Shown here: positions 8,146-16,819 of the stretch, piece after piece
Layout: every line of letters starts with the position of its first letter
How positions within the stretch are numbered: the stretch's first letter is position 1
Assembly (NCBI GenBank): GCA_964542965.1
Contig: CAZIVH010000011.1
Coordinates: forward strand, 1-26,854
Length of the DNA stretch: 26,854 bases
Source: CAJBLF01 sp964542965
GTDB lineage: Bacteria; Patescibacteriota; Gracilibacteria; Absconditabacterales; Absconditicoccaceae
Direction: 5' to 3'
The notes under the pieces: generated by a model
Database searches by the model: none
Seen by the model: the letters and a program-made list of their open reading frames with translations, nothing else
What the model was told of the DNA's origin: nothing
Made by a program: the position numbers and the translations under genes

Positions 8146-8946
8146 ATGAAAAAACTTCTTCGGACCCTTGTGGTCATTATCCTCCTTTTGGGAGCATGAT
8201 TCATGTACATCGTCAAGAATCCGGAACTTCCGATATCGCAAAAAATCCTCACTACAATCGGCCTCAATATGGCAAGTGAAGGCAAACAAAAAGCTATCGA
8301 TCCAAATTGCACCAGCTACTTCGATGGCTGCAACACCTGCATGGTCTCTGGAGGGATTATCGAATGATGCACCAAGATGTACTGCGAAACCATGGCCGAA
8401 CCGCAATGTCTCGAATACGCGCGGACCGGTATGGACCTCACGAATTGCATAAGCTACTTCGACGGATGCAATAATTGTACGGTAGAAAATGGCAGACCAA
8501 GCGCTTGTACGCTCATGTACTGCGAGACCCCAAGCGAACCTAAGTGTAATGAATACGCAAGCGGAGCTGAAAATACGGGAACAGTCGGCATGGCTAATCC
8601 TGCTTCCATCAATTGCGAAAAGAACGACGGAACACTTGAAATCGTCACGCAAGCTGATGGCGGACAAGTAGGTATGTGTACATTAAAAGACGGAACTGTT
8701 TGTGAAGAACGAGCTTTTATGAGAGGCGAATGCAAAGGAAAAAATACTGAAGAATGATCAACACCAGGCAGCGAATGAGAATGAACAGTCTGCACCATGG
8801 AATACGCACCGGTCTGCGCTAGCGTTCAAGTCGAATGCATCAAAGCGCCATGCCCACCGATCGAACAGACCTTCGGAAATAAATGCATGATGAACGCCAA
8901 CAAACGCGCAACATTCTTACACGACGGCGAATGCACCACTAAGTAA
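8146..8946 (+). CDS. Exported, membrane-anchored Cys-rich protein with DUF333 and Kazal-type inhibitor domains
   Basis: A 266-aa protein with five TGA glycines (residues 17, 74, 204, 211, 213). An N-terminal membrane anchor (KLLRTLVVIILLLGAGFMYI) is followed by KNPELPISQ, shared with two other proteins of this window. Residues 54-92 and 100-138 are two copies of a 39-residue repeat with matching cysteines (SYFDGCN.C, MYCET..EP.C.EYA). Residues 151-196 match DUF333 (NPASINCEKNDGTLEIVTQA then GGQVGMCTLKDGTVCEE). Residues 216-263 match a Kazal-type serine protease inhibitor (CTMEYAPVCASVQVECIKAP then TFGNKCMMN.). The cysteines are probably disulphide-bonded outside the membrane. Protease inhibition or surface protection is inferred from the Kazal fold. 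No Shine-Dalgarno is seen. The neighbour at 8989 has the same anchor. Confidence 0.88.
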
Positions 8947-8988
8947 CAGCGTTTCATCGTTTAGCCGTTTTATCGTTTAATCATTTTT

Positions 8989-10077
8989 ATGAAAAAGCTT
9001 CTCCGATTCCTCTTCATTTTATTGTTGCTCGGACTCGGTTTCTTATATATAGTAAAACATCCGGATCTACCCTTCTGCCAAAATATCTTGAAAACCATCG
9101 GACTCGAAAAACTGACCATATCCGACGAACCGATCGCGATGGGAACGGGAACCTTCGCTTTGGACGAGATAGGTGCAACCTTCACGCTACCGCAAGGACG
9201 GGAATTGCAGTCTGCTCCTACGACCGGCGAAATGGAAATGATGTTCACCCTATCGACACCGGAAAAAGACAATAAGAAGTATCCTATATACATCCGTGGT
9301 GGATACAGCATCAGCAAAGATCCATTGGAGACGATCCAACAACTCCACAACGTACAGCTAACGACTACGGGGCAAACCTTCAAGGTTGAATGCGATGGCA
9401 TAGGACCGAGCGCTTGCATGGGCATCTACAATGGAGGAAACGTCTATATGATAGGTTTCTCTGCTACGAGCGACCAACCGCAGCCTACCGACAAGCCTAC
9501 GGAATTCGCAGTACCAAGATACGAGCAAGTGAAACAAGCCATCGATAATATGATCGCAAGCGTCGTTATCATCCCTATGACGGGAGCAGAATTGACCGGT
9601 AGCGAATTGACGGGAGATATAGTCACTTTCAAATGATTATCATTCCAGATCCCGACACAATGGACGGCAAAATCTTATGTAACAAGTCCTTGTTCGGATG
9701 GTAGTTGCGACCTGAAGGTTCTACGCATCGACACCGATGCAAAAGATCATTCATGATATGCAGTCTATGCTTTATTGAAGATAGATCCGCTTGATAAAAA
9801 TTTCAAGAATGCAGGAAAATATGTAGATTCTTTTGATAATGAGCAGAATGTTCTAGTCGATCAACCAGAGAAAAAATTAGTCCAATTGGAATGAGTATCT
9901 GGATATTGAACATTTGTAGCAAAGATAAAATGAGATTTCTTTCTGATAGAGATATTCGATTTCACTTCGGAACAGCCTATGCCTACTGGTCGAGACGATA
10001 TCCGACTTCCTTATGCAGACAGCGACCCTGCAGTGATGCAAGACATTATCAAAATCATAGAAAGCATTACAAAATAA
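8989..10077 (+). CDS. Exported single-pass membrane-anchored protein, unknown function
   Basis: A 362-aa protein. Under the standard code it would end at 9636, but TGA read as Gly (FKGLSFQIP) continues to TAA 10075-10077, just before the first N gap. The N-terminal anchor LLRFLFILLLLGLGFLYIVK and the following HPDLPFCQNILKTIGL align closely with the protein at 8146. The rest is predicted extracytoplasmic and beta-rich, with two similar halves each starting from a fold around an ATFTLPQGRELQ or LSFQIPTQWTAK strand. A CSDGSC pair and a repeated AELTGSELTGD linker join the halves. The two halves suggest a duplicated surface domain, but I do not recognise the family. It probably forms a unit with the 8146 gene, 42 bp upstream; that spacer has repeated atcgttta words. 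Confidence 0.85.
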
Positions 10078-10177
10078 NNNNNNNNNNNNNNNNNNNNNNN
10101 NNNNNNNNNNNNNNNNNNNNNNNNNNNNNNNNNNNNNNNNNNNNNNNNNNNNNNNNNNNNNNNNNNNNNNNNNNNNN
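10078..10177. other. Scaffold gap (100 N)
   Basis: Exactly 100 N, a conventional unknown-size gap. It hides the N-terminal part of the following ATPase, including the expected PIN domain. Confidence 0.95.
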
Positions 10178-11614
10178 TTTATTTATGCAACAAATCATCG
10201 GAAATTCATTCCTCGATCAATATTTCGATGAGCATACGATGTCTTTTCACGTCAAGGAAGGCCGTCCTATCCTCAGGAAAAAATGAACGCCAGGAAATCG
10301 GAAACCGGTCGTCGACGAAAAGTCTATGAGCAAAGAAGAGATGAATGATATGATCGACAAGATCTACAAAGAGATAGATAACAGATCAGACGGCGTCATG
10401 GAGATCGATAGGAAATTGTCGAAAGTCCTCCAATTGGGTCCGTATAGAATAGTAATAGTGCATCCTCCTCTATCAGACGGATTGGAAATGACGATCGTCA
10501 AACCGATCAAGAAGCTGACCATGGAAGACTACGGATTGGAAAAAGACGTCTTCGAATTATTGAGAAACAAAGCCAAAGGTATCTTAGTCTCCTGATCGCC
10601 AGGAAGCGGAAAAACCACCTTCGCGCAAGCGCTCATCGACGTCTACCATCAAGATCACAATATCATCAAGACTATCGAATCACCTCGTGATCTCTTGGTT
10701 AGCGATGACATCGTGCAATACAGTTTCACCTACGGAAGCCATGATGAAGTCAGAGATATCTTGTTGCTTTCGAGACCTGATTATACGGTGTACGATGAGG
10801 TAAGAAATAAATCTGACTTTGAATTATACAAGGACTTGAGATTGACAGGAATCGGCTTGGTCGGTGTTATCCACGCGACGAGAGCGGTAGATAGCATCCA
10901 GAGATTCTTGGGTACTATTGAAATGGGAATCATCCCGCAAGTCATCGATACGGTCATCTATATTGAAAAATGAGCCATCGCTGAAATCTACAATCTTCAG
11001 CTCACGGTGAAAGTCCCGGAAGGAATGGAGTCGGAAGATCTCGCGAGACCCGTAATAATAGTAACGAGTTTCTTGAGCAAGCAAGTCGAGTATGAAATCT
11101 ATACCTTCGGAGAACAGATCGTCGTCATGCCATTGAATGGCATTGCTGAAGACGGCACCGCAACTCCTATCCAGAGTAAAGGCAAGACCGCCATGAGCGA
11201 ATATGCCAAGCATACCATCACTCAGAAGCTGCAGCAATTATTGCCTTGCGACTTCTTAGTCAAAATAAAATGAAGCTCCAACTTAGCGCTCTACATCCCG
11301 GAGATGTACAAAGGCCGCGTGATAGGAAAAGCATGAGCTAACATCAACGACCTCGAAAAATCATTGGGCTTGAAGATAGATATCAAGAGCTTCGATGACC
11401 TACCGTTGCTTGAAGTGAAGACACAAGTCAGCACGCCAAAAAAGAACGCCAGGACCGATATCCTCTTCCCGAAGGACTATGCAGGCCAGAACATCTGCTT
11501 CCTCATCGGCGACGAGATCGCGTACTTCACGGCCGATGAAAGCGGCGTCGTGACCATCAAAAACAAAGAGCTCGTCAAAGCCATGGCCAAACGCTGATTC
11601 GTCATCGTAGATAC
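10178..11614 (+). CDS. PIN/ATPase/KH protein (archaeal-type PilT-like ATPase), both ends cut by gaps
   Basis: The frame is open from the first gap to the second, about 478 residues. It matches the PINc-PilT-like ATPase-KH architecture common in archaea and some candidate-phylum bacteria. After a linker (DQYFDEHTMSFHVKEG, RKKGTPG), Walker A reads VSGSPGSGKTTFAQAL. ATPase blocks follow: TIESPRDLLV, LLLSRPDYTVYDEVR, GLVGVIHATRAVDSIQRFLG and IEMGIIPQVIDTVIYIEKG. A KH domain has GRVIGKAGANINDLEKSLG. Five TGA codons sit at Gly positions, including the first Gly of Walker A (10593-10595) and the second Gly of the KH GxxG (11334-11336), which is decisive for UGA = Gly. The N-terminal PIN nuclease domain is presumably in the gap. 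RNA binding with ATP hydrolysis is the likely role; the pathway is unknown. Confidence 0.9.
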
Positions 11615-11714
11615 NNNNNNNNNNNNNNNNNNNNNNNNNNNNNNNNNNNNNNNNNNNNNNNNNNNNNNNNNNNNNNNNNNNNNNNNNNNNNNNNNNNNNN
11701 NNNNNNNNNNNNNN
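11615..11714. other. Scaffold gap (100 N)
   Basis: 100 N separating the 3' end of the ATPase-KH gene from the start of the pyruvate kinase-like gene. Confidence 0.95.
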
Positions 11715-11717
11715 ACA

Positions 11718-13124
11718 ATGAACAACTTCCATTTCGCAAAGATCATCGCTGGTGTCGGACCGACATTGGCAAAAGAGACCGTGCTTTCCAAAGTCATCAA
11801 CATGGTCGACGTCTTCAGGATTTCCTTATCCGGCGGATTCGATGACAACAACAAAAAATACATCGATACCATCATGAAACTCGACAACAGCAAAACCATT
11901 CTGCTCGAAACCAGAGGCGCTGACATCAGAGTCAAGAATGTCATCGACATCAAAGTCAAGGCGAGACAGACCATCGAGATCGATTACAGCGAATACGCGC
12001 AAGAGCACGACAAGAAGATTTTCGTCGACGCACCGTTCTTGAAAGAATTGAAAGTCGGCCAACAGATAAGCTTCCAGCAAAGCGGCGTCGTGATCAAGAT
12101 CAAATCCAACAAAGACAATGCGATCCTCTGCGAAGTGGTCGAATGAGGTCGGATCATCCAGTTCGATAGAGTGTTTTTCCATAAATACGATCTTGAACTT
12201 CCGTTCTTGGGCGAGAGAGACAAAAAAGACATCCTCCGATGATTGGAATATGGTGCGCATATCATCGCCGCTTCCATGACCAACACCAGCGACGATATCG
12301 TAGAGTTGAAAGAGTTCCTCAAATCCAAGAATGCCGGCAACATGAAAATCCTCGCAAAAATCGAGACCGAAGAGGCGTTGGATAATATAGACGATATCTT
12401 GGAAATCTCTGATGGATTGATCTTCGTCTTCGACAAGATCGAGAAACCAATGAAAGCGATGAAACTGAACGAAGAGTTGCTCATCAAAAAATGTAAATCA
12501 ATAGGAAAACCAGCGATCGTCACCTTCACCGGAAAATTCGAAAAAAACAAATACCAACTGATCAACGAAACGCAATTGAAAAAATTCTCTTCATTGGCGG
12601 CAGACGCATATATGCTTGATACCCTGCTCCAAGAAGACGATCCTCTGAACGTCATCACCGATCTTTCCGATATGTTGGATAAGCTAGAGCTCAAAATCGC
12701 AAAGGAAGATATCATGAAATTCTATGCAAACAATGAATATCTTGTCAGGGACTATATCATCTACAATGCACATAGAACAACCCAGGAAGTCGATGTCAGA
12801 GCGATGGTTTTGTATACGGAAAACGGATATTCTGCAGGAAGATTATCCAGTTTGAAACCAAGGGTGCCAATCATCGCATTCACCAAGAACGACGAGAACT
12901 ATAGATATCTCAATATCTTGCGAGGCGTGAGAGGTTACAAGATTTCCCAGTCCTTCAGCTATGAAAACCTGAAGAGGATAGGAAAGGAAATGATCAGGAT
13001 CATCTTCAAGGGAAATATTTCATTGGACGACAAGATTATCATCGTGCAAGCCAACGAATTATTGAACGATGAGAAGACAGGCATGATCAATGGTCTAGAG
13101 CTCTACAAATTCAAGAATATATAA
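11718..13124 (+). CDS. Diverged pyruvate kinase-like protein
   Basis: A 468-aa protein with TGA glycines at VVEGGRIIQF and DILRGLEYGAHIIA; the second is the conserved Gly of the DI.FG...GVD.IA block of pyruvate kinase. The N-terminus AKIIAGVGPTLAKE and the VFRISLSGG segment correspond to TKIV.T.GP and RLNFSHG. ETRGADIR corresponds to DTKGPEIR, and LAKIETEEALDN to SKIEN..G..N with the catalytic-type Lys and a metal-binding-type Glu. Other catalytic motifs are eroded: MVARGDLG is replaced by LIFVFDKIE, the KP..ATQMLESM region by KPAIVTFTGKFEKN, and RLNFSHG has lost Asn and His. The C-terminal regulatory-like domain is retained (NAHRTTQEVDVRAMVLYTEN). It is probably altered in activity or a regulator. 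The start is near the gap, so an earlier in-frame start cannot be excluded. Confidence 0.78.
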
Positions 13125-13128
13125 TAAT

Positions 13129-13362
13129 ATTGAAAGATTGAAAGATTGAAAGATTGAAAAAATATTTCTCCATCTTTCCATTTCTCCATTCTCCATCTTT
13201 CCATTTCTCCATTCTCCATCTTTCCATTNNNNNNNNNNNNNNNNNNNNNNNNNNNNNNNNNNNNNNNNNNNNNNNNNNNNNNNNNNNNNNNNNNNNNNNN
13301 NNNNNNNNNNNNNNNNNNNNNNNNNNNNTCCATTCTCCATCTTTCCATTCTCCATCTTTCCA
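13129..13362. repeat. Word-repeat inverted element with embedded gap (minisatellite-like)
   Basis: Just after the pyruvate kinase-like stop, about four copies of attgaaag (13129-13160) are followed by a 23-bp tandem unit, ctccatctttccatttctccatt (13168 to about 13362). The second arm's words are reverse complements of atggaaag-type words, so the element has two inverted arms. The tandem array is interrupted by the 100-N gap at 13229-13328, very likely because the repeat broke the assembly. The same arms occur in opposite orientation at 17686-17755. Confidence 0.75.
13229..13328. other. Scaffold gap (100 N) within tandem repeats
   Basis: 100 N flanked on both sides by the same ctccatctttccatt repeat unit. 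Repeat number is therefore unknown. Confidence 0.95.
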
Positions 13363-13367
13363 TATTC

Positions 13368-13410
13368 AAACCCGTCTTCATATCAGTTATGAAGCGGGTT
13401 TTTTCTTTTT
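13368..13410 (+). terminator. Intrinsic terminator
   Basis: aacccg-t-cttcat (13369-13381) pairs with atgaag-cgggtt (13389-13400) around a 7-nt loop and runs into ttttttctttttt. This is a strong rho-independent terminator for the plus-strand transcript of the ATPase/pyruvate kinase-like genes. The repeat array would be in the 3' UTR. Confidence 0.8.
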
Positions 13411-13545
13411 CACTCAAAATAGATAAAAATACCGACATTTTCCTTCATTTTCTCTTGCAAACCATATACGATTTTTTCTTCCCGCATATCTCCTACTATT
13501 CGTTGGAATTTTTTATAATGAATTTTCTGTTGCAAATATGACAAG

Positions 13546-13594
13546 ATACCATATATAGTGGCCAACCAATTCTCTATACCACTATATATTGTGT
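13546..13594 (+). promoter_or_regulatory. Tandem NrdR boxes
   Basis: Two 16-bp sites fit the NrdR consensus acaCwATATaTwGtgt: ataccatatatagtgg (13546-13561) and ccactatatattgtgt (13579-13594). Their centres are 33 bp apart, about three helical turns, the usual spacing for cooperative NrdR binding. They sit upstream of nrdD and overlap a possible -10. This predicts repression of the anaerobic ribonucleotide reductase by NrdR-(d)ATP. The regulator gene is not in the window. Confidence 0.75.
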
Positions 13595-13641
13595 ATTATA
13601 TCCTCTTTACGAAAATTGTAAATACATTTAAACACAACTAA

Positions 13642-13760
13642 TAATGAAAAACTAAAAGTGAAAAACGAATGAATTGTATTTTTATAAACTATCATACATT
13701 ACAATAGTTCGTAACAACAAATACCATCACTATTCACTATTCACTATCAACTATTCACTG
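13642..13760. repeat. Word-repeat inverted element (copy A)
   Basis: The left arm is built of gaaaaact/gtgaaaaac words; the right arm is four cactattcact-like words, whose reverse complement is agtgaatagtg. The centre (gaatgaattgtatttttata) is shared with the element at 18551-18676, allowing one c/t change, so the two are copies of one family about 5 kb apart. Confidence 0.65.
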
Positions 13761-13786
13761 AATTTTAATCATTAGAATTATAAAGT

Positions 13787-15997
13787 ATGGCCATCTACAA
13801 AGTCAGGAAAAGGAACGGTGCAATCATCGATTTTGATCTCGGCAAGATTGAAAGCGCAATCAAGAAAGCGATCGAAGCCGTCGGAGGAACAGATTTTAGC
13901 AGCGTAAGTGCGCTCGCAAAAAAAGTCGGCAAAGATATCGAAAAAAAAGTCGGCAAGGAAATACCTGACGTAGAAGCTATCCAAGATACGGTAGAACAAG
14001 TCTTGATCAAAGAAGGACACGATAAGGTAGCGAAAGCGTTCATCCTCTACCGCAAACAGAGAGAGCAATCCAGAGCGGAAAGGAGCGTCGTCGTCGAAGT
14101 AGGAAAAACCATGGACGAATATCTCGATCAAAGCGATCGGAGAGTAAATGCCAATAGTAATCAATGATATTCTCTGGGATGATTGATCCTCAACGTCTCT
14201 GGAAAAGTCATAGCGAACTATCGGCTTAGTCACGTTTACCCTGCCGAGATAGGGAACTCGCATAGAACAGGAGATTATCATATCCATGATTTAGATATGT
14301 TCTCTGGATATTGCGCAGGATGGAGCTTGAGACAACTATTGGAAGAAGGATTCAACGGACTCTCAAACAGAGTGCAATCCGCTCCTCCAAAAAACCTTCA
14401 ATCCGCCGTCAACCAGATGATCAACTTCTTGGGAACATTGCAGAACGAACGAGCAGGTGCACAAGCTTTCTCATCGTTCGATACCTACCTCGCTCCTTTT
14501 GTCCACAAATACAAAATGGAGATAACCAAAGAGGCTGAAGAGCTCAAAGTCCCGTTCGCAAGCGAACAAGCGAAACAAGAATATATCAATACCAAAACCT
14601 ACAGATATGTCACTCAGCAGATGCAAAACTTCGTCTTCGGATTGAATGTTCCATCAAGACGGTGAACACAGACACCGTTCACCAACATCACTCTGGATCG
14701 GACTTGTCCTGCAGATCTCAAGGACAAAGCATTGATGCTCGGCGGTATCGAAAAAGGATATTACTACAAAAAATTCAGCGAACTCGAAGAGGAAATGAAA
14801 CTCATCAACAGAGTGCTCATCGAAGTATATACTGCAGGAGATCGGACGGGATCGGTATTTACCTTCCCTATCCCTACCTACAACATCACCGAAGATTTCC
14901 CACGGGATGATCCTGACATCAACTTGCTCTTTGAAATGACCGCCAAATATGGAATCCCGTACTTCCAGAATTTCATCGGCTCCCAATTCAAAGTTACCAA
15001 AGACAAAGACGGAAACGTTACCAAAGTAGAGAATCCTGATGCATACAAGCCAGGTGCGGTGAGATCAATGTGTTGCAGACTACAACTCGATCTGACTCAA
15101 TTGGAGAAGAGATGAGGAGGATTATTTGGATCAGCAGAGATGACATGATCCATCGGAGTCGTCACCATCAATATGGCCAGAATAGGATATAATTTCAAGG
15201 AAGATCTTGACGGTTTCAAAGGACAGGTACGCCATCTGATGAATTTAGCAAAAACTTCTCTTGAACTTAAAAGAAAAGAGATTACAAAGCGGTTAGAGTT
15301 GGGCTTGTATCCGTATACCAAGAGATACCTCAATAGTTTCAGAAACCACTTCTCGACTATCGGTCTCAATGGTATGAATGAAGCAATCCTTAATTTCACC
15401 AACGGAAAATATGACATCACTAGCGACGAAGGAAAGAAGTTTGCAACCGAGATCCTTGATTTCATGAGAGGCATTCTCAAAGAATACCAGGAAGAGACAG
15501 GAAACCTCTACAACCTCGAAGCAACCCCAGCAGAAGGAACTACCTATAGATTCGCCAAAGAAGATAAAAAACAGATACCAGGAATCATCCAAGCAGGAAC
15601 CAATGATGCTCCGTATTACACCAACTCCACACAATTGCCTGTCGGATATACGGACGATCCATTCGACGCTTTGGAACAACAAAACGACTTGCAATGCAAG
15701 TATACATGAGGAACTGTCCTCCATCTCTACATGGGAGAGAGAGTATCAAACGCACAAGCCTGCAAACAGCTCGTCAAAAAAGTCATCGAGAATTATCAGC
15801 TTCCGTACATCACGATTTCACCGGTATTCTCCATCTGTCCTAAACACGGATATGTCGTAGGAGAACACGACTTCTGTCCAAAATGCGATAGAGAGCTCGG
15901 ATATGTCGGTGACGAATTCAATATCGAGATCAGAAAGAAACATACTGCAGATCCTGAGAAGCTCAGAATCATCGAAGAACGCAAAATCAGCAGTTAA
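13787..15997 (+). CDS. nrdD: Anaerobic (class III) ribonucleoside-triphosphate reductase, main subunit lacking the glycyl-radical domain
   Basis: A 736-aa protein that would reduce ribonucleotides to deoxyribonucleotides without oxygen. An N-terminal ATP-cone (YKVRKRNGAIIDFDLGKIES, about residues 4-90) is the allosteric site. Core motifs follow: GYSLGGLILNVSGKVIANY, GDYHIHDLDMFSGYCAGW, VPSRRGTQTPFTNITLDRT, VRSMCCRLQLDLTQ, RGGGLFGSAEMTGSIGVVTI and CKYTGGTVLH. A C-terminal zinc-binding site reads CPKHGYVVGEHDFCPKC. TGA encodes Gly in NQGYSLGG, RRGTQTPF, EKRGGG, EMTGSIG and KYTGG, all conserved. After EIRKKHTADPEKLRIIEERK it ends at TAA 15995-15997, without the glycyl-radical C-terminus, which is in a separate ORF at 16044. 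No Shine-Dalgarno; NrdR boxes upstream. Confidence 0.95.
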
Positions 15998-16043
15998 CAT
16001 CCAGTATATACTCACCCTTTTTATTCTCTTACTTTTACTCGCC

Positions 16044-16262
16044 ATGCAAACCTTCTACAACAAGGAATGAAAGGAGATCCAAAGAACTCCATGCCAAGTC
16101 TACACTAGAGTCATGGGCTACCTCAGACCAGTCAGTCACTACAACATCGGAAAAAAATCTGAGTTCTACAGCAGAAAGTATTTCGACGAGCAAAAGACTG
16201 CGAATTCAGCATTCGTCAGACATTTCGCACCTGAATTTGTCGCATGCGGATGCCATAACTAA
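16044..16262 (+). CDS. Separate glycyl-radical domain of NrdD
   Basis: A 72-aa ORF, 46 bp after the nrdD stop and in a different frame, with one TGA glycine (residue 9). It carries what normally is the C-terminal end of NrdD: RTPCQVYTRVMGYLRPVSHY, then NIGKKSEFYSRKYFDEQKT. Gly25 in VMGYL is the expected radical glycine, activated by the NrdG-type protein at 16820. It ends in CGCHN. It has its own ATG and a pyrimidine-rich leader (cccttttattctcttacttt at 16015-16034) like those of two other genes here, which favours independent translation. A frameshift in a once continuous gene is the alternative. However, the +1 frame between them encodes a hydrophobic stretch unlike NrdD, so simple frameshifting does not restore a normal protein. 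Confidence 0.82.
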
Positions 16263-16285
16263 GATTTATTTGCCAAGCAGTGAAG

Positions 16286-16732
16286 ATGAGTGAAAACAAT
16301 AAGATAGGTGTCGGGTTTGGTGTTATGATCCTGAGAGAAGGAAGAGTGCTTCTCGGACAAAGACATGAGGATCCTGCCAAAGCCGATTCCGAGCTTCACG
16401 GCGAGGGAACGCGGACTATGCCAGGTGGCAAAATGCATTTTGGCGAAAGTTTTGAAGACACTTGTCACCGTGAAACATTAGAAGAAACAGGATTGAACAT
16501 CAACAAAGATACTATAAAAATCATCAGCATCACCAACGATATCGTACCAGACAAACACTTCGTAACGATAGGATTCCTCTGCGAAGATATCGAAGGAGAG
16601 CCACAAGTCATGGAACCAGATGAAATCACACAGCGAAAACGATTTGATCTGAATGACCTTCCTAAGCCATTATTCTTTCCGAGTGAAAAAGTAATTAAGA
16701 ATTATCTTGCATGAGCAATCTATAAGCACTAA
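16286..16732 (+). CDS. Nudix hydrolase
   Basis: A 148-aa protein with a perfect Nudix box, GKMHFGESFEDTCHRETLEE followed by TGL (pattern GX5EX7REUXEEXGU). It hydrolyses a nucleoside diphosphate-linked substrate with a divalent metal. The N-terminal KIGVGFGVMILREGRVLLGQ and the GKMHFGE layout resemble MutT/dCTP-type pyrophosphatases. Lying between nrdD and its activase, it may sanitise or balance nucleotides, which is inference. The final codons pass a TGA (YLAGAIYKH) to TAA 16730-16732. An in-frame GTG at 16280, two codons earlier, is an alternative start. A hairpin with a T-tract follows at 16738-16800. Confidence 0.9.
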
Positions 16733-16737
16733 CAAAT

Positions 16738-16800
16738 AAGTAAAGTCAAAAGACAGTTTTCACCTCGTATGACCGTCTTACAAGAACTTTACTTTTTATT
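16738..16800 (+). terminator. Bipartite hairpin with T-tract between Nudix gene and nrdG
   Basis: aagtaaagt (16738-16746) pairs perfectly with actttactt (16786-16794). Inside, agacagt pairs with accgtct with one A-C mismatch. TTTTTATTT follows. It lies only about 20 bp before the GTG of the activase, leaving little room for a promoter, so it may act as a partial terminator or attenuator. Confidence 0.5.
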
Positions 16801-16819
16801 TACTGGAAAATATACAACC

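Larger units (their letters stand above)
13411..13786 (+). promoter_or_regulatory. nrdD upstream region
   Basis: This 376-bp AT-rich stretch has no credible ORF. From left to right it contains an isolated TATAAT (13514-13519), two NrdR boxes (13546-13594, listed separately) and a word-repeat element (13642-13760) ending 27 bp before the nrdD ATG. A TTGCAA -35 (13530-13535) and TATATA -10 (13552-13557) with a 16-bp spacer overlap NrdR box 1 and are the best promoter candidate. Confidence 0.5.

Noticed and set aside
9891..10286. Plus-strand ORF running into and across the N gap
   Set aside because: It is a frame shadow of the C-terminal part of the 8989-10077 gene and continues only because N is translated as X. 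The TGA = Gly frame of the real gene covers it.
13129..13362. CRISPR-like array
   Set aside because: The repeats are short, directly abutting degenerate words without unique spacers, and no cas genes are present.
13095..13438. Minus-strand ORFs across the tandem repeats and the gap
   Set aside because: They encode repeated MENGKMERW-like peptides from the minisatellite and pass through N; not genes.
16286..16714. Nudix gene ending at TGA 16712
   Set aside because: Given UGA = Gly the frame continues six codons to TAA 16730-16732.
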